64,000 bases of DNA from contig JAQGDQ010002371.1 of assembly GCA_030141605.1 (NCBI GenBank), forward strand, positions 194,547 through 258,546, in the 5' to 3' direction. Below are positions 28,599 to 42,083 of the stretch, one piece after another. The stretch is from Tubiluchus corallicola. Its lineage: Eukaryota; Priapulida; Priapulimorpha; Priapulimorphida; Tubiluchidae. The notes under the pieces were generated by a model. It worked only from the letters and a program-made list of their open reading frames with translations. It was not told the DNA's origin and did no database searches. The position numbers and the translations under genes were made by a program. Each line of letters opens with the position of its first letter. Position 1 is the stretch's first letter.

Positions 28599-31500
28599 AT
28601 GTCTAGAAAAGCAGGAAAGCAAGCGAAGATTATCGAAAAACGGAGGACTAGAACTACAGACTGTCCTGAAATTTCGGATGAACTGGTAACGCTAACATTG
28701 CCATTAGAATTTACCATAACCTACATTAGCTAAGTCCTCTGGTGTACCATCATGGCCACATTTACACCACGAGTAAAGATTGATTTCGTCAAATCAAACA
28801 TGGCAGTTTACAGCAGTCAGCAATGTTTAGCATTAAACAAGTAAAGTGGCCTATCTGGGACGGGCCATTGAGTGTGGCTATTCAGGTACGAGAAATTTGG
28901 GAGTACGAGAGACTGCTGACTACCGTGTCAGGTGCAAAGTGACTTTAATGCAAGAGTACTTTATTTATGTGTGCTGTAGTATACAGTTTTACTGCCTAGT
29001 AGGCCAATACTGCGGGAATCTTCCCTTGATTACCTTATAAACTTAAAGCATCTTTAATTGTAAATTTTTTGTAAGGAGAGAATAATTATTTTTGTGAGAA
29101 CAGTCATGTAATTAAAACTGGAAACAACTTCAAACCTCACTATAGCCTGCACAAAACACTGCTGTTAATATTATTATGTACTTCACATCAGGTACAGCAA
29201 CTTGTTACAGTTATTGTTAGTCTTATTATTAATGATATACATTATTTGGCTCATTAATGGTGTGGTTCTTTTCCAGTTGGCGACTATTTCTGTCATACCT
29301 AGTTATAATGCCCCCCTCCTTTGTAATACCAACCTTGCTTAGTGCCCAAATTTTCAGTAAAACAAAATGTCTTAGACATGCATGTATTAATGCACGTTGT
29401 TATAATGCCAAACTCACTATAACACAAACTATTTTGTTTCAAAATAGGTGGTATAAAGAGGTTTGTCAGTGTAAGCAACTAAACACGTACTATTCATTGG
29501 CTTCTTCTAAAATCTAAAACACAATCACTTTATCATTATTATTATTATACTAGTTGTAATGACACTGTATTTTGATGAATTATAGTTATGAATAGATTGT
29601 GTGATGCACATTTCTGTTATTTGCTTTTTTGCAATACACAAAATACTTTTGAAAATGCTGTCACATTTTAATAAACTGCTGATGTATTTAGATAAAATGT
29701 CTCATGCTCAAATATCCCTTGCCCAAATGTCACGTGCCTTCTAATAGTATTGGTATTGGAACCGGTGTTGTAATGCCGGTGTCACACAGAGCTTGACATA
29801 ATCCGCAAGACATAAGCCGTGTGGAGAAAAAGCTGCTTCTGAAGAGTGAACTTATGCTAACCAATGGTCCCTGTCGTACAGATAATCCATTTACCATCTT
29901 CTGCCTACTGTGGTTTGACTGCTATAAGGCATTAGCCATAATACGTGGTAGGCTTCTTCCAAGCCATTTTGGGTGGTTTATAAAGTGCCTTTTTGCAAAA
30001 TGGAATTGGCATTAATTTCATTTGCCATAAGATGTTTTTGGTTATTGCTAATGTGGTAATTACCGTATATATGTGTGTACAAGTCGATGTACATTTTAAG
30101 ACCAAAAATTTTATCATTTTATATATTACCTGTGTACAAGTCGACCGTTAAATATTAAGATCTTCCAGAGTAAATGATGTCAACAATGGCCGAGTAATAA
30201 ATCAATAGCGTGCTGTGTTAGTTTGTAAGATTCGTGCGAGTGCCTGGGCCGAGTATATTATACCTACCAGTTGTGTATATATATATATATATATATTCAT
30301 GTTGAGGGCCCTCAGTGCAATCCATGATACTGCAGCCTGGCCTTTCATCGCGCATAATTGTTTGTAATGCCTTTAACCCTAGGATATTGCGGCAGGATCC
30401 GTCGTAACATTTCAGTTGCTGATTTCTCACTTAAAACTAAAAATCCATACCTGAAACATCACAGTTTTATTCAGTAACATCTTTTGAATAGAAATATATC
30501 TCAATTTACAAATATCGATTCCGTTTATGCGTATTTACGCTAGATTTTCAACAGTCGGTATCAATTTAAATATCGTTTTTGCTCCCATGTTTACAAGTCT
30601 GACCTTATTAATTATGCATGCAGTCCTCCTTTCAAAGCAACCTTTCAATAAATTACATTTGTTAATTTTGTGAAGTAATGTCAAGATGCGAACATTCTCT
30701 GGTGTGAAGTATCACAGTAAGAATGTTCATTCAGTCCAGCGTGTAATGGAGGATTAATTCGTTACATATTCGTATTGTAGACGACTTTTTAGCGACATCT
30801 CCCAAAAATTCGACTTGTACATTTGTACTCGTTTTTTTTACAGTGCACAATTCACCTATCATGAGAATTCTCTCATGTTCCATGTTTATTTTGGTCACTT
30901 CAGAATGTCACTTGGCTTGCGTGTGATTTGAGCTAATGCTTTGAGTTTGTATTGTAACATTATAAAAACTAAACTAGAAACTGTACATAGAAATGTGTGG
31001 CTGGACTGGACACAGTAGTAATATTTCAGTATTTAAATAGTTGTTCGTTACGTTCACAGTTTGACTTTCAGTAAACAAAATGGTGTGTCATTTAAGCATT
31101 TCTTGTAAACCCCCTAAATGTTATTTATTATTTTAAATTTATTTCGCACATGATTCATGATTTATAAGCTAAGCATTATTTGCTCCTAATTTCATAAAGG
31201 GCAGTTCCTATGGAAGTTATTAAGTTATTATATTGTCATATAAACTTTTTGTATATTTTCCACATTGTTTGGCTTTCATTCTACTTTTTAAAGGTGACAG
31301 TTAGCTTCCACCCACAGTTTGGTAAATTTCAGTCAGACTTGTTTCAATATATTCAGGAATCAGGATGGGATCAAGTTTCTTCTATTTTGCTTTACATTTT
31401 TTGCATTTAGTAAAATGAGCAAATAACTGGATGGTGTGACCACAAGCTCATCAAATGTCACAAAGAAGCAGTGTTGAACTTACCATAAAAAATATGACAT

Positions 31501-34500
31501 TGTTATTATCATTTGAATTTATGTTCAAGATAGAAGTAGTACTGTTTTCATAATCTTATCAGAACAATGTAAATAACTGTCTAACTGTGTAAATAAATAA
31601 CAACCATAGTGTGTGAAATGAGTTTGTCAAAAGTGATACAAAAACACAATATATATTTTTAAAGTCCTAGGTAATATAGATTTTTACAACATGTATATTT
31701 ATTTCAGGGTGCTGCCTCTTCTGGTAATCAACCTTCAGCAGTTAATAAAGCACTGCAGAAACTCAGTGGCGATGAAGCACAGCGTAAAGTAAACGAAATA
31801 GTACAGTACCTTTTAGTTGCCAGCCAGAAAAATTATCCCATAAAACGAGCAGGTAACAAACCATTACAGTAAATGTTTGAAATACATGTAGTACCCATAG
31901 GAAGTACTGACTGCAAAGTACGGAATACTAAATTGTGTAACTCTTGCCCCATTTAACAAATGCTAAAGTACGTTAAAAGTATCGTTCGTTTGACATACGC
32001 ACGTACGCACACACACACACTCACACAAACACGTATATATATATATGTTTCCTTTTTAGATATCAACAAACACGTTTTGAAAGAACACAGTAAAGCATTT
32101 CCCAAGCTTATCAAGTTGGCAAAAAGGAATTTAGAATCAGTAAGTATGCATCAATTTGCACTGAATGATATTGAATTTTTTCAATCATATAAGTTCAGCG
32201 ACGTGACTTTGACCAATGTTGAATTAAAATGACACAAATGACAACGAGCCTGTTATATTACGTGACCACAGTAATTGTGAAGTTAACATATAGTGTATTA
32301 ACTATGCAGCTAAATTGGCAAAACTTGAATTACCATTTATAGAAAAAGTATTGTTTTGCATCTCAAGAAGCATGGTGCCTACAAGTGGAGAAAATTATGC
32401 TCGGGATTGAATTTTGCACAATTCTAATAAGTAATTTGTGCTTGAAGTGCAAAATTAAATGACATTGACATTCACAGTATGTCACTATGAATTTCACAGA
32501 TGTTGGATACTCAGTGAAAGTTTTTCATTATCTTAACATTAGGTACTAATCCAACATCAAGCTTGCTATTCTCTTTTCCACGTTTTGTTCTTACTGCAAA
32601 AAATATAGCTCGTTCAATACAGTACATGCTATTTATTGGACTCACAGTTAATAGCATCAGTCACTTAAGTGACCCAAAAACACCTGGTACCGCCGGTCCT
32701 ATTTAAATTTATATAAAAACTGCTGATGATAGACTCTAATAACTCTGTATAATTGACTCAATATGTCTGCTTTACGTGCTTCAACAAGACACTTTTGTGT
32801 GACCAATAAGCACATGAGTTTTATGTCATCTTAATTAGCTTTTGTGCTCTAATATCCATAGAAACAATCACGTTAAGTACCGTTTTATTTGTAAGGAATG
32901 TTTATCATATGCTAATATGTTAGCCTAGCAGTTTTGCTTTGACCAATGCATCCACAGCAAGTAACCTCGTTAGAAGGAAACGATTCCGACGACACAGCTT
33001 CCATCCTTTTCAACACCCTGCACTTATTGGCTTTGTCCTGGAGTAATGTAACTGAACACACTATTCAGAACTGGTTCACTCAAGCTAGATTCATTCATTC
33101 AAATAAAACTGACAATGAAATTCTTACACTGCAAGAGATAGGCTTAACTGCACCACCTGGTATGAGCAACAAAGAGTTTGAGAGCTGGCTGAAATTGATT
33201 CAGCTATATAGGTCACCTTGCTAAATCACCATGACCAGGAAGCTACTTGCGGGGAAACACGAGCACCACCAACTGCAGCTCAAGCATGCCAAGCACTATT
33301 TTACGAGAATGAAAAAAGGAAACTTTTTTAATTTCTTTTTTATTAATTCACTATAAATTAATATTTTTAAATTACTGCACAGGAATTTAGGCATTACTTC
33401 ATTTCTGAAATTCATTAAAAACCTTTGCAGTGCATACTAAGCTGATGATTCATGCTAAATCATTCATGAGGATTCATTCACACTTCTATATTAGTAATAC
33501 TACATCTGTTGGTTAATTGCGTTAAAACACTTTTGTCCCAAAGTGAACCTTTCCGGCGCATACTGTAATACCATGGCTTTGTCACAGTGTCTTGGCAGTT
33601 TCACATAGTTTTCACATTTTGTCCCAATAGTTTCATAAAAGTGCTCAAAATACAATCAACAAAAAGCTTGTAAGTTAGTTGTATATGTAGTTGATATTAT
33701 GTACATCACTATGTTACTGATATTTTATATTTGGAACTGTTTGTTTAGGCATTTGGTATAAAGCTGGTAGAATTGGAGAGCAAAAAGGCATGTTACATTC
33801 TTGTGAATGGTTTTGAAAATCAGAGGCATCTAAAGCTGAAGGAGGAGGAATATGCACGACATGGGCTCCTAATGACAGTCCTCTCATTTCTGTTTATGCA
33901 GGAGAGTCCTGTAGCAGAATGTAAGCATCATATTATTTTTTAATGAACCTAATACAGGGTTGTTCAGAAAAAACATTTCCTCATACTAACTCTTAGCCTC
34001 TTATCCTAGTACAGGCATTTGTAAAAGAGATTCGCATCTTGTAGCCTGGATTCTCATTTTTCCAAAGGACTATAAATTTGCCTCTAAGACCCCTTACAAG
34101 CACTGCTAGGACAATTTTTGTACACCATGTCCATCTGGGGTTGACAGGCAAAACAAGCTGTCAAATGTGCCATCTAAAATGACTGCTTTTGTCCATTATC
34201 TATACAAAAATTTTGTCAGCACCTTTTAAAGGAGCTTTTGGAGCGCAATTTACAACTCGTAGGAAAAGGCTACATGGTGGTGTGAGTCTCTAATACAACA
34301 ATTTTACCAGGTTGAAAGACTAATAGTTTTTTCTGTGCATCAAACTTTATTTTATTTGTCCAACCTGAATGGTTTTCCTGCTTGTCGCATTAAACAAGAG
34401 TATTTGACAGGCAATTTCCCCAAGGTGCTAATTGTTTTGGCTTATTGTACATTATGTTTTTTAGCTATTTTGTGGCAGTTTCTGAAGAAACTTGGAATAA

Positions 34501-36090
34501 AAGAATCTGAGTAAGTAGCTACTAGATATCATCATGTCTGGTATTAGTATACATCGCCTCAAATGGGCACCAATCTGTTATTAGTAAATAACAGCAAATG
34601 AACGTGCTGGTGCACATTTAACAGGTTACACTGTTATACCAACATGAAAATTCAGTGAACTGTGATTGTAATTTAAACTATAACCTTACATAAGTTTTGA
34701 ATATCCATGAAAACATCTCAACTAAAAGCAACCAACTAGGTTTTGTGTTCTACTTTATTTTTTCTCGGTGGAAACACCTGATTAAAAATTCATGTGGTTA
34801 GATAGAGAATTTCACGGGCTTTCTAATTGTGTATAATATGATGAATTTTGTTGCCATGGTAACATGCAATAATTGTAGAACTATCACATGTGAACTAGAC
34901 CAGACATGGCAGCTGTGGAATTGTAAGCATGTTTTGCTAATTGTTTCTACTACAGTTTATTTAATATTAGTCTGCAGTGACTGATATTTATACATAGAAT
35001 AGACAAGAATTCTACCTCAAAAACTGCAGTAAATGCTGTGCCTAAGCGAATGTTCTAAGAGCGGTAATTTGGCACCATTTCTTTGGTGCACACTATCATC
35101 GGACAGCATGCTATATGTACATATCACTTGTATACAAGTCAATGCAACTCTTTTTATACACCTAAATACTAAAGCAGCCACAGTAAGCAGCAAGCAAATG
35201 TGAAACCGAGACTCCTAATAAAAGTTCTTTTTGGGTACAAAAGAAATTTACAAAATATATTATATGACACAAAACTTCTAATAGCATTAATTTTGGTTTT
35301 CATCTTAAATGTTCCAAATACTAAAAATGTCATTTTTGTCTTGCACGCACATCTAGCAAGAACCACCCGGTGTTTGGCGATGTTCGAAAATTAGTGACTC
35401 AGGAATTTACACGAGAGTTGTATCTAAACTTCGAAAGAATACAGGGTACTGATCCACCACAGAATGAAGTTAGCTGGGGAGAACGAGCACAGCACGAACT
35501 GAAGATGAGAGATTGCTTAAAGTTTGTTTGCAAGGTAGGCAACTAGATTTCTTACATTTTTTATTAATTCAGTTATTAAAATGATTAGAGCACTTGAGTA
35601 TCAAATTCCAGTTTTTAAATGTTTTTAAAACTACTGTGTCCCTTATCTTGTGCAAGCTTCTTTGTATCTGTAGTAATTACTTATGTGGAGCTTATTTTCT
35701 GACGAAGATTTGATGATTATTGTTTGTTGATAATAAGCTTAAATATGCTTAGCAAATATTGTATACACAATACCTAAAATATATTAACTACGTATATCTT
35801 TAGTAGACGTACAATAAATGAAGATCGTTTTTGTACCAAACATATAAACCTTTCTTGATATTACAAGTGAAATGTTGCATTTTTCATTTCTTTTGTTAGC
35901 TTATTCTTGTTGAAGGTTATAAAATTGTAACTCCATTAATTCATGAACAAGCAAGTTTTTTGCGAATTTATAGCACAAATCTCATTGTCTTGTATTTTTC
36001 TGTTTTTAGATGTATGGAGAGGGTTTTGTACCACAGAACTGGACTTCGCAATATCAAAGGGTACTGCAATCAGAGGAAGGAGAAAATTAG
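28599..36090 (+). CDS. NSMCE3: NSMCE3 (NSE3 / MAGE-domain subunit of the SMC5/6 complex)
   Basis: Seven exons: 28599-28685, 31708-31852, 32060-32139, 33749-33920, 34465-34510, 35357-35534, 36010-36090; 262 residues. Frames close exactly at every junction. The basic N-terminus (MSRKAGKQAKIIEKRRTR) leads into a MAGE homology domain: EAQRKVNEIVQYLLVASQ, YPIKRADINKHVL, FGIKLVELESKKACYILVN, HGLLMTVLSFLFMQESPVAE, ILWQFLKKLGI, HPVFGDVRKLVTQEF, then a C-terminal winged-helix end with YGEGFVPQNW. NSE3 binds the RING protein NSE1 and the kleisin NSE4 and helps load SMC5/6 on DNA for repair and chromosome segregation. Single-copy NSE3 is the ancestral state of the vertebrate MAGE family. Exon 1 is the least certain part (3-kb intron). 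Length is near the usual 250-310. Confidence 0.9.
29120..29485. mobile_element. Possible pogo/Tigger-like MITE in NSMCE3 intron 1
   Basis: Left end 'caaacctcactatagc' and right end, read inverted, 'actgacaaacctcttta' resemble the CAGTxxAACCTCxxTATA type terminal repeats of pogo elements. There is no transposase. Weak call. Confidence 0.25.
30060..30850. mobile_element. Possible DNA transposon with 'gtacaagtcga' inverted ends, NSMCE3 intron 1
   Basis: 'gtgtacaagtcgatgtac' near 30073 (and again near 30132) is matched inverted by 'attcgacttgtacatttgtac' near 30807. About 770 bp lie between, including (TA)n at 30275-30295. A diverged relative may sit at 35120-35165. Confidence 0.4.
32946..33224 (+). 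pseudogene. pogo/Tigger-like DDE transposase C-terminal fragment in NSMCE3 intron 3
   Basis: A 92-codon open frame reads ALSWSNVTEHTIQNWFTQARF-like sequence followed by an acidic/Leu tail. The order W-x-x-V-x-x-x-T-I-x-N-x-F/W-x-x-A-x-F is typical of the segment just after the DDE domain in jerky/Tigger/pogo transposases. No catalytic core is visible upstream, so this is a remnant, not a host exon; the flanking NSMCE3 exons join in frame without it. Confidence 0.6.
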
Positions 36091-36362
36091 ACGGCATAAA
36101 AGCATAATATGATGATCTAATTTTAGTAATTTTGGTAGTTGCTATTGTGGTCTGAATCATTATTGTTCATAATTGCTCAACTCGGTGTGACTTCAAGAAA
36201 ATGTTTATGCTAGTAATAGTGTGAAGGCTTATGATAGTGTAAAGTTCAGCAGAAATAACATAAATGATTACAAAGCATTACAAACAGCTGTAAGTGATGA
36301 GGGTTTTAATTTGAGAATAGTTTTTTTTGTACAGATACTCTATAACCATTGACTGTATTCCA

Positions 36363-36368
36363 AATAAA
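36363..36368 (+). promoter_or_regulatory. Poly(A) signal of NSMCE3
   Basis: AATAAA 273 bp after the NSMCE3 stop and about 45 bp before the stop of the convergent C45 gene. Confidence 0.5.
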
Positions 36369-36410
36369 CCTTTGTATACTACAAGTATTTGTTAGGTGTT
36401 ATTTCAGATG

Positions 36411-39400
36411 TTAACTACGTGGCAAGTTAAACACTGCTAATGGTCCACTGCTTGTAGAACACCTGTCCAGGTATAAAGAGCATGTGTATTTGTTCAAGTC
36501 GAAGATAGCTGAAAAAAGACAGTAAAAATCTTTATCAGATCTGTTTTCAAAATTTCGAGTTTCCAGTACTTAAAATATAAAAAATTAGAAACACATTATG
36601 TATCAAGTATTTTTGAGAATAGCAACATCGTCGAGTTGGTTCTTTTAATTTAAATAAGGGTTGAATCAGCAATTCCCAAAATCATCAACTAAGTCTGTAT
36701 CTTGATCAGGAAAAGGAGGTCAGTTCGGTTTTTCTAGTGTTAAATCTAGCAGTAATTCCCAGTCTCAGAGAAGATTTCAGCACCGTAGATAACTAGCACT
36801 TAACTGACCGCCTTGAACAGAATGGGCATGATACGATACTAATGAATTAGAATTTTTAGCATACATGGCTATATGCAAATAAATTATTGTCATAAATATA
36901 TCACTTGATAAAGTAAAAGCAGAGAGTCTGGGAAACCAACTTTGGTCATTATTTAACACCTTCATTGACATGGTGAATGGAGAAATCTGGTCATTGAGAA
37001 TAACACTCTGGTAACCACTTGTAAATAAAGAAGACTGTTTACTACAATGTCACAAATGTACACTAGCACAGCGCACTCTTGCATAATTGAACCCCGAGTT
37101 AAACTAGCAGATTAATGAATGCGAAGAGCCATTTCAGGTTACAAACTTACCTGTAAATAAAGTAATGCTTTTCATTGGATGAACTCTTTCTGAACGGAAA
37201 ATCGGAAATTTTTCGTCGGAAGAGTCACTTAACAATTCCATAATCTCACTAATTGTTTTTATTGGAGGCGCTTTCCGAATCACTGCCTCTCTATGCTTTG
37301 ATGATGCAACAAGACTTGGTACATCACAGCCTGCATTTATTCTGTGGTATCTGGAAAGTTAACACTGATTGCATTCAGTCTTTAAGTACTATGTACCACC
37401 TTTAGTACATCAACATCAATATTTTTCTGTGTTGCTGCACATTATTATCCAATCGTGATTTTAATCATTTGTAACGAATCAGTTGAATGAATAATATATT
37501 TAATGCATACATGTTGACATGGTATCTTGTTGGTACTGTCATGCAGTGATCTTTTTCTTTCATCACACAGACGTCTAATCTTGAGGCTGTTTCATCATAC
37601 TGCGGATATGCAACTTCGTAGTTAGATATCATTTTTTCTGAAGGTTGCATTAAATTTACGCTACAAGCAAAAAAATCGCATGCTGTCAGACACTATATCA
37701 CACCATGCCAATTTTAACAAAATTCTACAGCGCTTGCAATACTGTTTTAAGTTTGGCAGGTTTTCTTATTAAGCTGGCATATTGTAAAGATACCTGATTC
37801 AGTTTGGTAACATTAATTTTTCAACATTGTATGTGAGTGAGCAGTAAATGTCACAAACTTAAAATAAGGAAAAGATTACATGTATGAAGACTATGACAAG
37901 GAACAAGACTGAAGCTATTCAGTATGAAAGTGTTGAGCAGCTCTGAATTGTATTATGATTATTAATAAACAAAAACTGGCGAGCAAAGCTCACTTTTACA
38001 ATGTTGCTCGGTTTGCTTGCATCCTCACTTCTCTTTATCTCTCTCTTTGCAGGCAGTCTGCAGAAAATTTTAAAATGAGGCTTTTTTGCGTTAAATTTAT
38101 CTTTAAATTTATTTTAGGCAGAGCGGCATGACACCTTTCTCTTGATTATTGTGTTACTATAATACAATATTTGAGTTACCATGCCATTGAAAGAATTTTT
38201 CCTTTGAAATACAGTAATACTGAAGTGTGCGAAAATTGACCCCCTCCCCCTATGTCTGTCCCAGTGGCCCTAGTATTATTCATGCAAAATTTCATTGAAG
38301 TCAGTCATTTGGCCATACATAAAGAGCAAACAGGCAAACTTGAGTGGCTAAAATAGTGTAGGAAGCTAATGGTTTTAATAAAATCCTGTTACCTGATGCC
38401 AGACGCTATCCCACAACCTTCATCTCGTAACACATCTTCCACTTCTGCCTTGGAACGAGCTGCTAATATTGCCCTGACCATTATCGGCACAGCTAAAAAA
38501 TAAAACCATACAATTTTTTAACGCATTACAATCTAACAATAATATATTCCATTTTCCACAAAGGAGATTTTATTATTGTAATTATATATTAAAAAGCATC
38601 CTTGCAAAACTTATTCCTAGCTCATTTAATATAAAATTAATGTACTAATATACATGTAGAGCTCCCCTAGTAAATAGAAAGAAACTGATGCCGACCTACT
38701 GTATAAAAGCTTTGACTTAACTTTTCAGTGCCAGGTTTCAAATGAAACTCCCTTATTATAACATGAGAATTCTGTTTGCAACCACATTGCTATTGAAAAT
38801 TAGGGACTACAACCATCATGAACAATGGCCCTTTAATTGTAAATAACACTGGGATCGTATGAGCTTTGAACTGTTTGTTTAGACACGAATCTCACAACCA
38901 AGTGCAAATGGGTGTGCAAACCCAGAAAATTATCTTTTTTGTTATATCCTTACGTAGTTTTCCTCGTCGACATCCATTTGGTATTACATCATTTAGAGTA
39001 TAGATGACTCCATGTTTGTTGAAGCCAATGCTGTATCCAGGTGTGAAACCAAAAAATGAAATGGCAGTCCAGTCTTCTTCTAGGACACCATGTTTGCCCA
39101 TTGGCTCATCACTGATTATATGAGCTGTTATCATCCCATATGAGTGTTCCAGACACAAGAAATAGTCCTCATTATGTCCAAGTGCAAACTAGAAAATGAT
39201 ATACAAACAAAATTAGTTTATAACGATACAACGATATATTAAGGCTACTCTAATATATTAGACACAAATGTGTACTAGCTTTTTCTAAGCATTTATCTTG
39301 CAATATTATACAAATGCATAGCATAAATATTTTTGCAATTCCAGGAAATACGATGAATACCAGTGTACATAAAAACTCGTATTGTGGAGAAAAATAGCAG

Positions 39401-42083
39401 TGGTGTATAATGCTTCTTAACACTGTTTATGAATGTTTTCCGGATTCCTCTTCCAAACATACATTGATCAGTACAGATGAAAGAGCAACTTAGCAAAGCA
39501 ACTCTTTATGGTAATATTCATTTTTAAAATAATCACAGACATTAAACCAACCTAGCTGTTACTGAGCACTTTGCTCCTTACAACAAGCAATAAAATTTTC
39601 TCAGAAAATATCCACGGTCGTACGTCTTGTAAAAATTGTCTGTTTAACAGATAAGAATCTGCTTAACAAGTTTTACAATAATGGTCATTTTTTCAGAAAA
39701 ATCTGTGTGTGGTGTGTTATGCCACATATGTAACTCTTCATTACATAATGTGTGCACAAGATCAAATATATCAAAAGCAAAGTACCACTAGAATGATGAA
39801 GGAACACCAACACAGAGAGATTGTACATAAAAAATACCTCTTCAGGATTATTCAAAAAAATATCTGTACAACCGATCGATCCTCTGTCAACTTCACTGCA
39901 GGTTTTGCGAAATCTGTCAGAATCCAGTATGCCCATAGCAATCAGTTCTTGTGATATGGTATTCATAAACAACTAAAAAATGGAAATCTGGGAAATACCT
40001 GACAGCGTTATTAATGAGTGATTTTCTAGTAAATCTGAATGCATGTCCTTCTGAAATACAAGATATGTTTCGGCAAAAGCTAAGCTTGGCACATTATTAC
40101 ATGCCTAAAATTATCGCTATTACATTTAAAATTCTGTAGCAAACGATTACTAGTTCCAACATAAAAGTACACAAAGACAAAGCATTATAGTAAAAGTAAA
40201 AGTAAAAGTAAAAATACGCAAGCGACTTCTAAGAGTGGTCAAGAGAGCATTTATGGTAGTCCCTGCAGCAAGCCAGCAATAAAAAAAATAAATTCTATTG
40301 CTATATGCCATTATTAATGATGCCACAGCATCAAGGCTATACATTCAAAACCATGCATGTATTTTATGATTTCTTGTTGGAGAGTGCAAATGTGCCATTT
40401 ATGTATTTCTATGCACGCCATTTTTTACACATGCACATTTGAATAATTACTTTTTCAAATGAACAACTGCTTCCGTCTGCTATCCCTTGCAATTCTGTCA
40501 CATACTGAGGAAATGAGTCTTGCGTGGTGACCAAAAATTCTTCATAAATCTGTGAAGTATAAAGTTATGGAAACTTGAAAATCTGTTCAATGTATCTGGG
40601 AGGAATTTACTCATGCATTATGCTTTTAAAAAAATTGAATGACTGCAAATCCTTTTATTTGCTTACATTAATTAATATTGATGTATACAGCTATAGGGTC
40701 CCGACAACCAAGTCCTTCGGTTGCCAGCGACTTTGATTTTGGACATTTGAAGTGTTAAAACTAAAAATTAATTTGAATTTTACTGCAAAAACTAGACTAT
40801 AGGTTTATTCTTATGTCACAACTATAATATGTACCCGACAAAATATCAATGACAACAATAGTTCAACTAACTTATGTACTAAGGCCTTTTACATTATTAA
40901 TAATAATGTTAACAAAATGTACTGTAGCCCCATTATCAAATGAATCATAAAAGCTAAATTGTATATTATGCACAAAAATACAAACCTGTATCTGATTTAG
41001 ACTTAATTTAGTGACACATCTAATTTCATAAAATTTAAAAATAAAATAAGTGTATACCTTTTTTCCCTCATCTGTATTACAGAATGGGATTATGGCATCT
41101 TTTATGTCAGTGTTAGTTTCAAAATATTCCTGAATTTGCTGCCTGAAAGTCTTTCCCTGCAAGAAAAACATGTTTTTACAATTAAAATAATAATTTCACA
41201 GAATGAATAAAGAAAAAGCTACCCAGAGTATCAATGATGCAGTAAGTCCACCTTCCCAGACTCTTGTGCTTGATACCTTGAAAATCTTTGACATTTACAC
41301 AATATACAAGTCATTCATTTTGGCAAATTTGATTCACAAATTTTCATTTGATAGGACTTCGCCAGGTCAAACAAGGTCAGATGCTTTTCACTTTCAAATT
41401 TTGTCAAGCAATTACTGGCCTAATATTCGGCCACATTATCCGGCCTTTGACTCCAGAGTCATTGCCCACCATTTCCCAAACGTTGTCGTCGTTCATCTAC
41501 TGTCTGCACGTGCAGCTAAAACCTACCTTTATAACACTATAGTTGCAATTGCTCGAATCTTGGATCTGCCCTCTCTCTTCCCTGGGGAGGGCATAAATAT
41601 TTTTTGTCGATGTTGAGTTGTCAGTAGGTGGCAATTTATTTTAATTCCTTGCACTGAGCTGACCTGCAACATCCAATTGCTGTGCAGCTATTGAGATTTC
41701 GACCTGTTTATCCCTACTCTTGATATACTCTCGCGGTGACCTTTGACATTGATCATTATTTTGCCCCAAAGTGTTTCCACACAAAAAATCTCAAGGCTAC
41801 CTCCTAGTGATTCAGGCCTGACTGGCTTAAACTCAGATTGTTGACAGACAACGGCTGACACAAGGTGCCCAGACTTGCAAACTCGGGAAGTTAGGGGACT
41901 TAAAAATGAAAAACCAATTCGAAGTTGCTGCATTCAAATATGTACTACACAGCATCTTATTAGTGACAAAACACTACACACAGTCTATAACCTTAATATA
42001 AAAAGGTAACTTACAATAGCATATCCCACTGAATAATAGTTTCCAGACACATGAAGTGCAGGCAAAGAACGAGCTTCCTCCAT
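36411..42083 (-). CDS. Peptidase C45 / carcinine-NBAD hydrolase-like (Tan-type) amidohydrolase, complete
   Basis: Nine exons on the minus strand: 42083-42015, 41156-41058, 40549-40451, 39972-39838, 39188-38954, 38492-38393, 37660-37511, 37350-37151, 36508-36411; 394 residues with all phases closing. It is an Ntn-hydrolase precursor of the acyl-CoA:6-APA acyltransferase / C45 family. Seen: the N-terminal SGNYYSVGYAIGKTF; RGSIGCTDIF with Gly123-Cys124, the expected autocleavage site and nucleophile (Drosophila Tan cleaves at Gly121-Cys122); FALGHNEDYF with the Asn/Asp pair; GYSIGFNKHGVIYTLNDV; GCGIASGISVN; NYEVA; LLSDSSDEKFPIFR; and the IFDL...FNLP end. In insects the family hydrolyses beta-alanyl conjugates (carcinine, N-beta-alanyl-dopamine). 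Substrate here is unknown. No signal peptide, so likely cytosolic. Confidence 0.92.
41157..42014 (-). other. Intron 1 of the C45 gene with an unassigned open stretch
   Basis: Both strands carry open frames of 80-137 codons (plus 41203-41616; minus 41933-41688) in DNA richer in GC than the surrounding intron. I recognise no motif; a decayed repeat is likely. Confidence 0.35.

Noticed and set aside
36955-37020. Plus-strand IDMVNGEIWSL, resembling the C45 end IFDLMNGKWS
   Set aside because: Wrong strand, and the true terminal exon of the first C45 gene was found at 36508-36411 in the correct phase.
41203-41616. 137-codon frame in intron 1 of the C45 gene
   Set aside because: No recognisable motif, and the C45 exons on either side splice cleanly without it.
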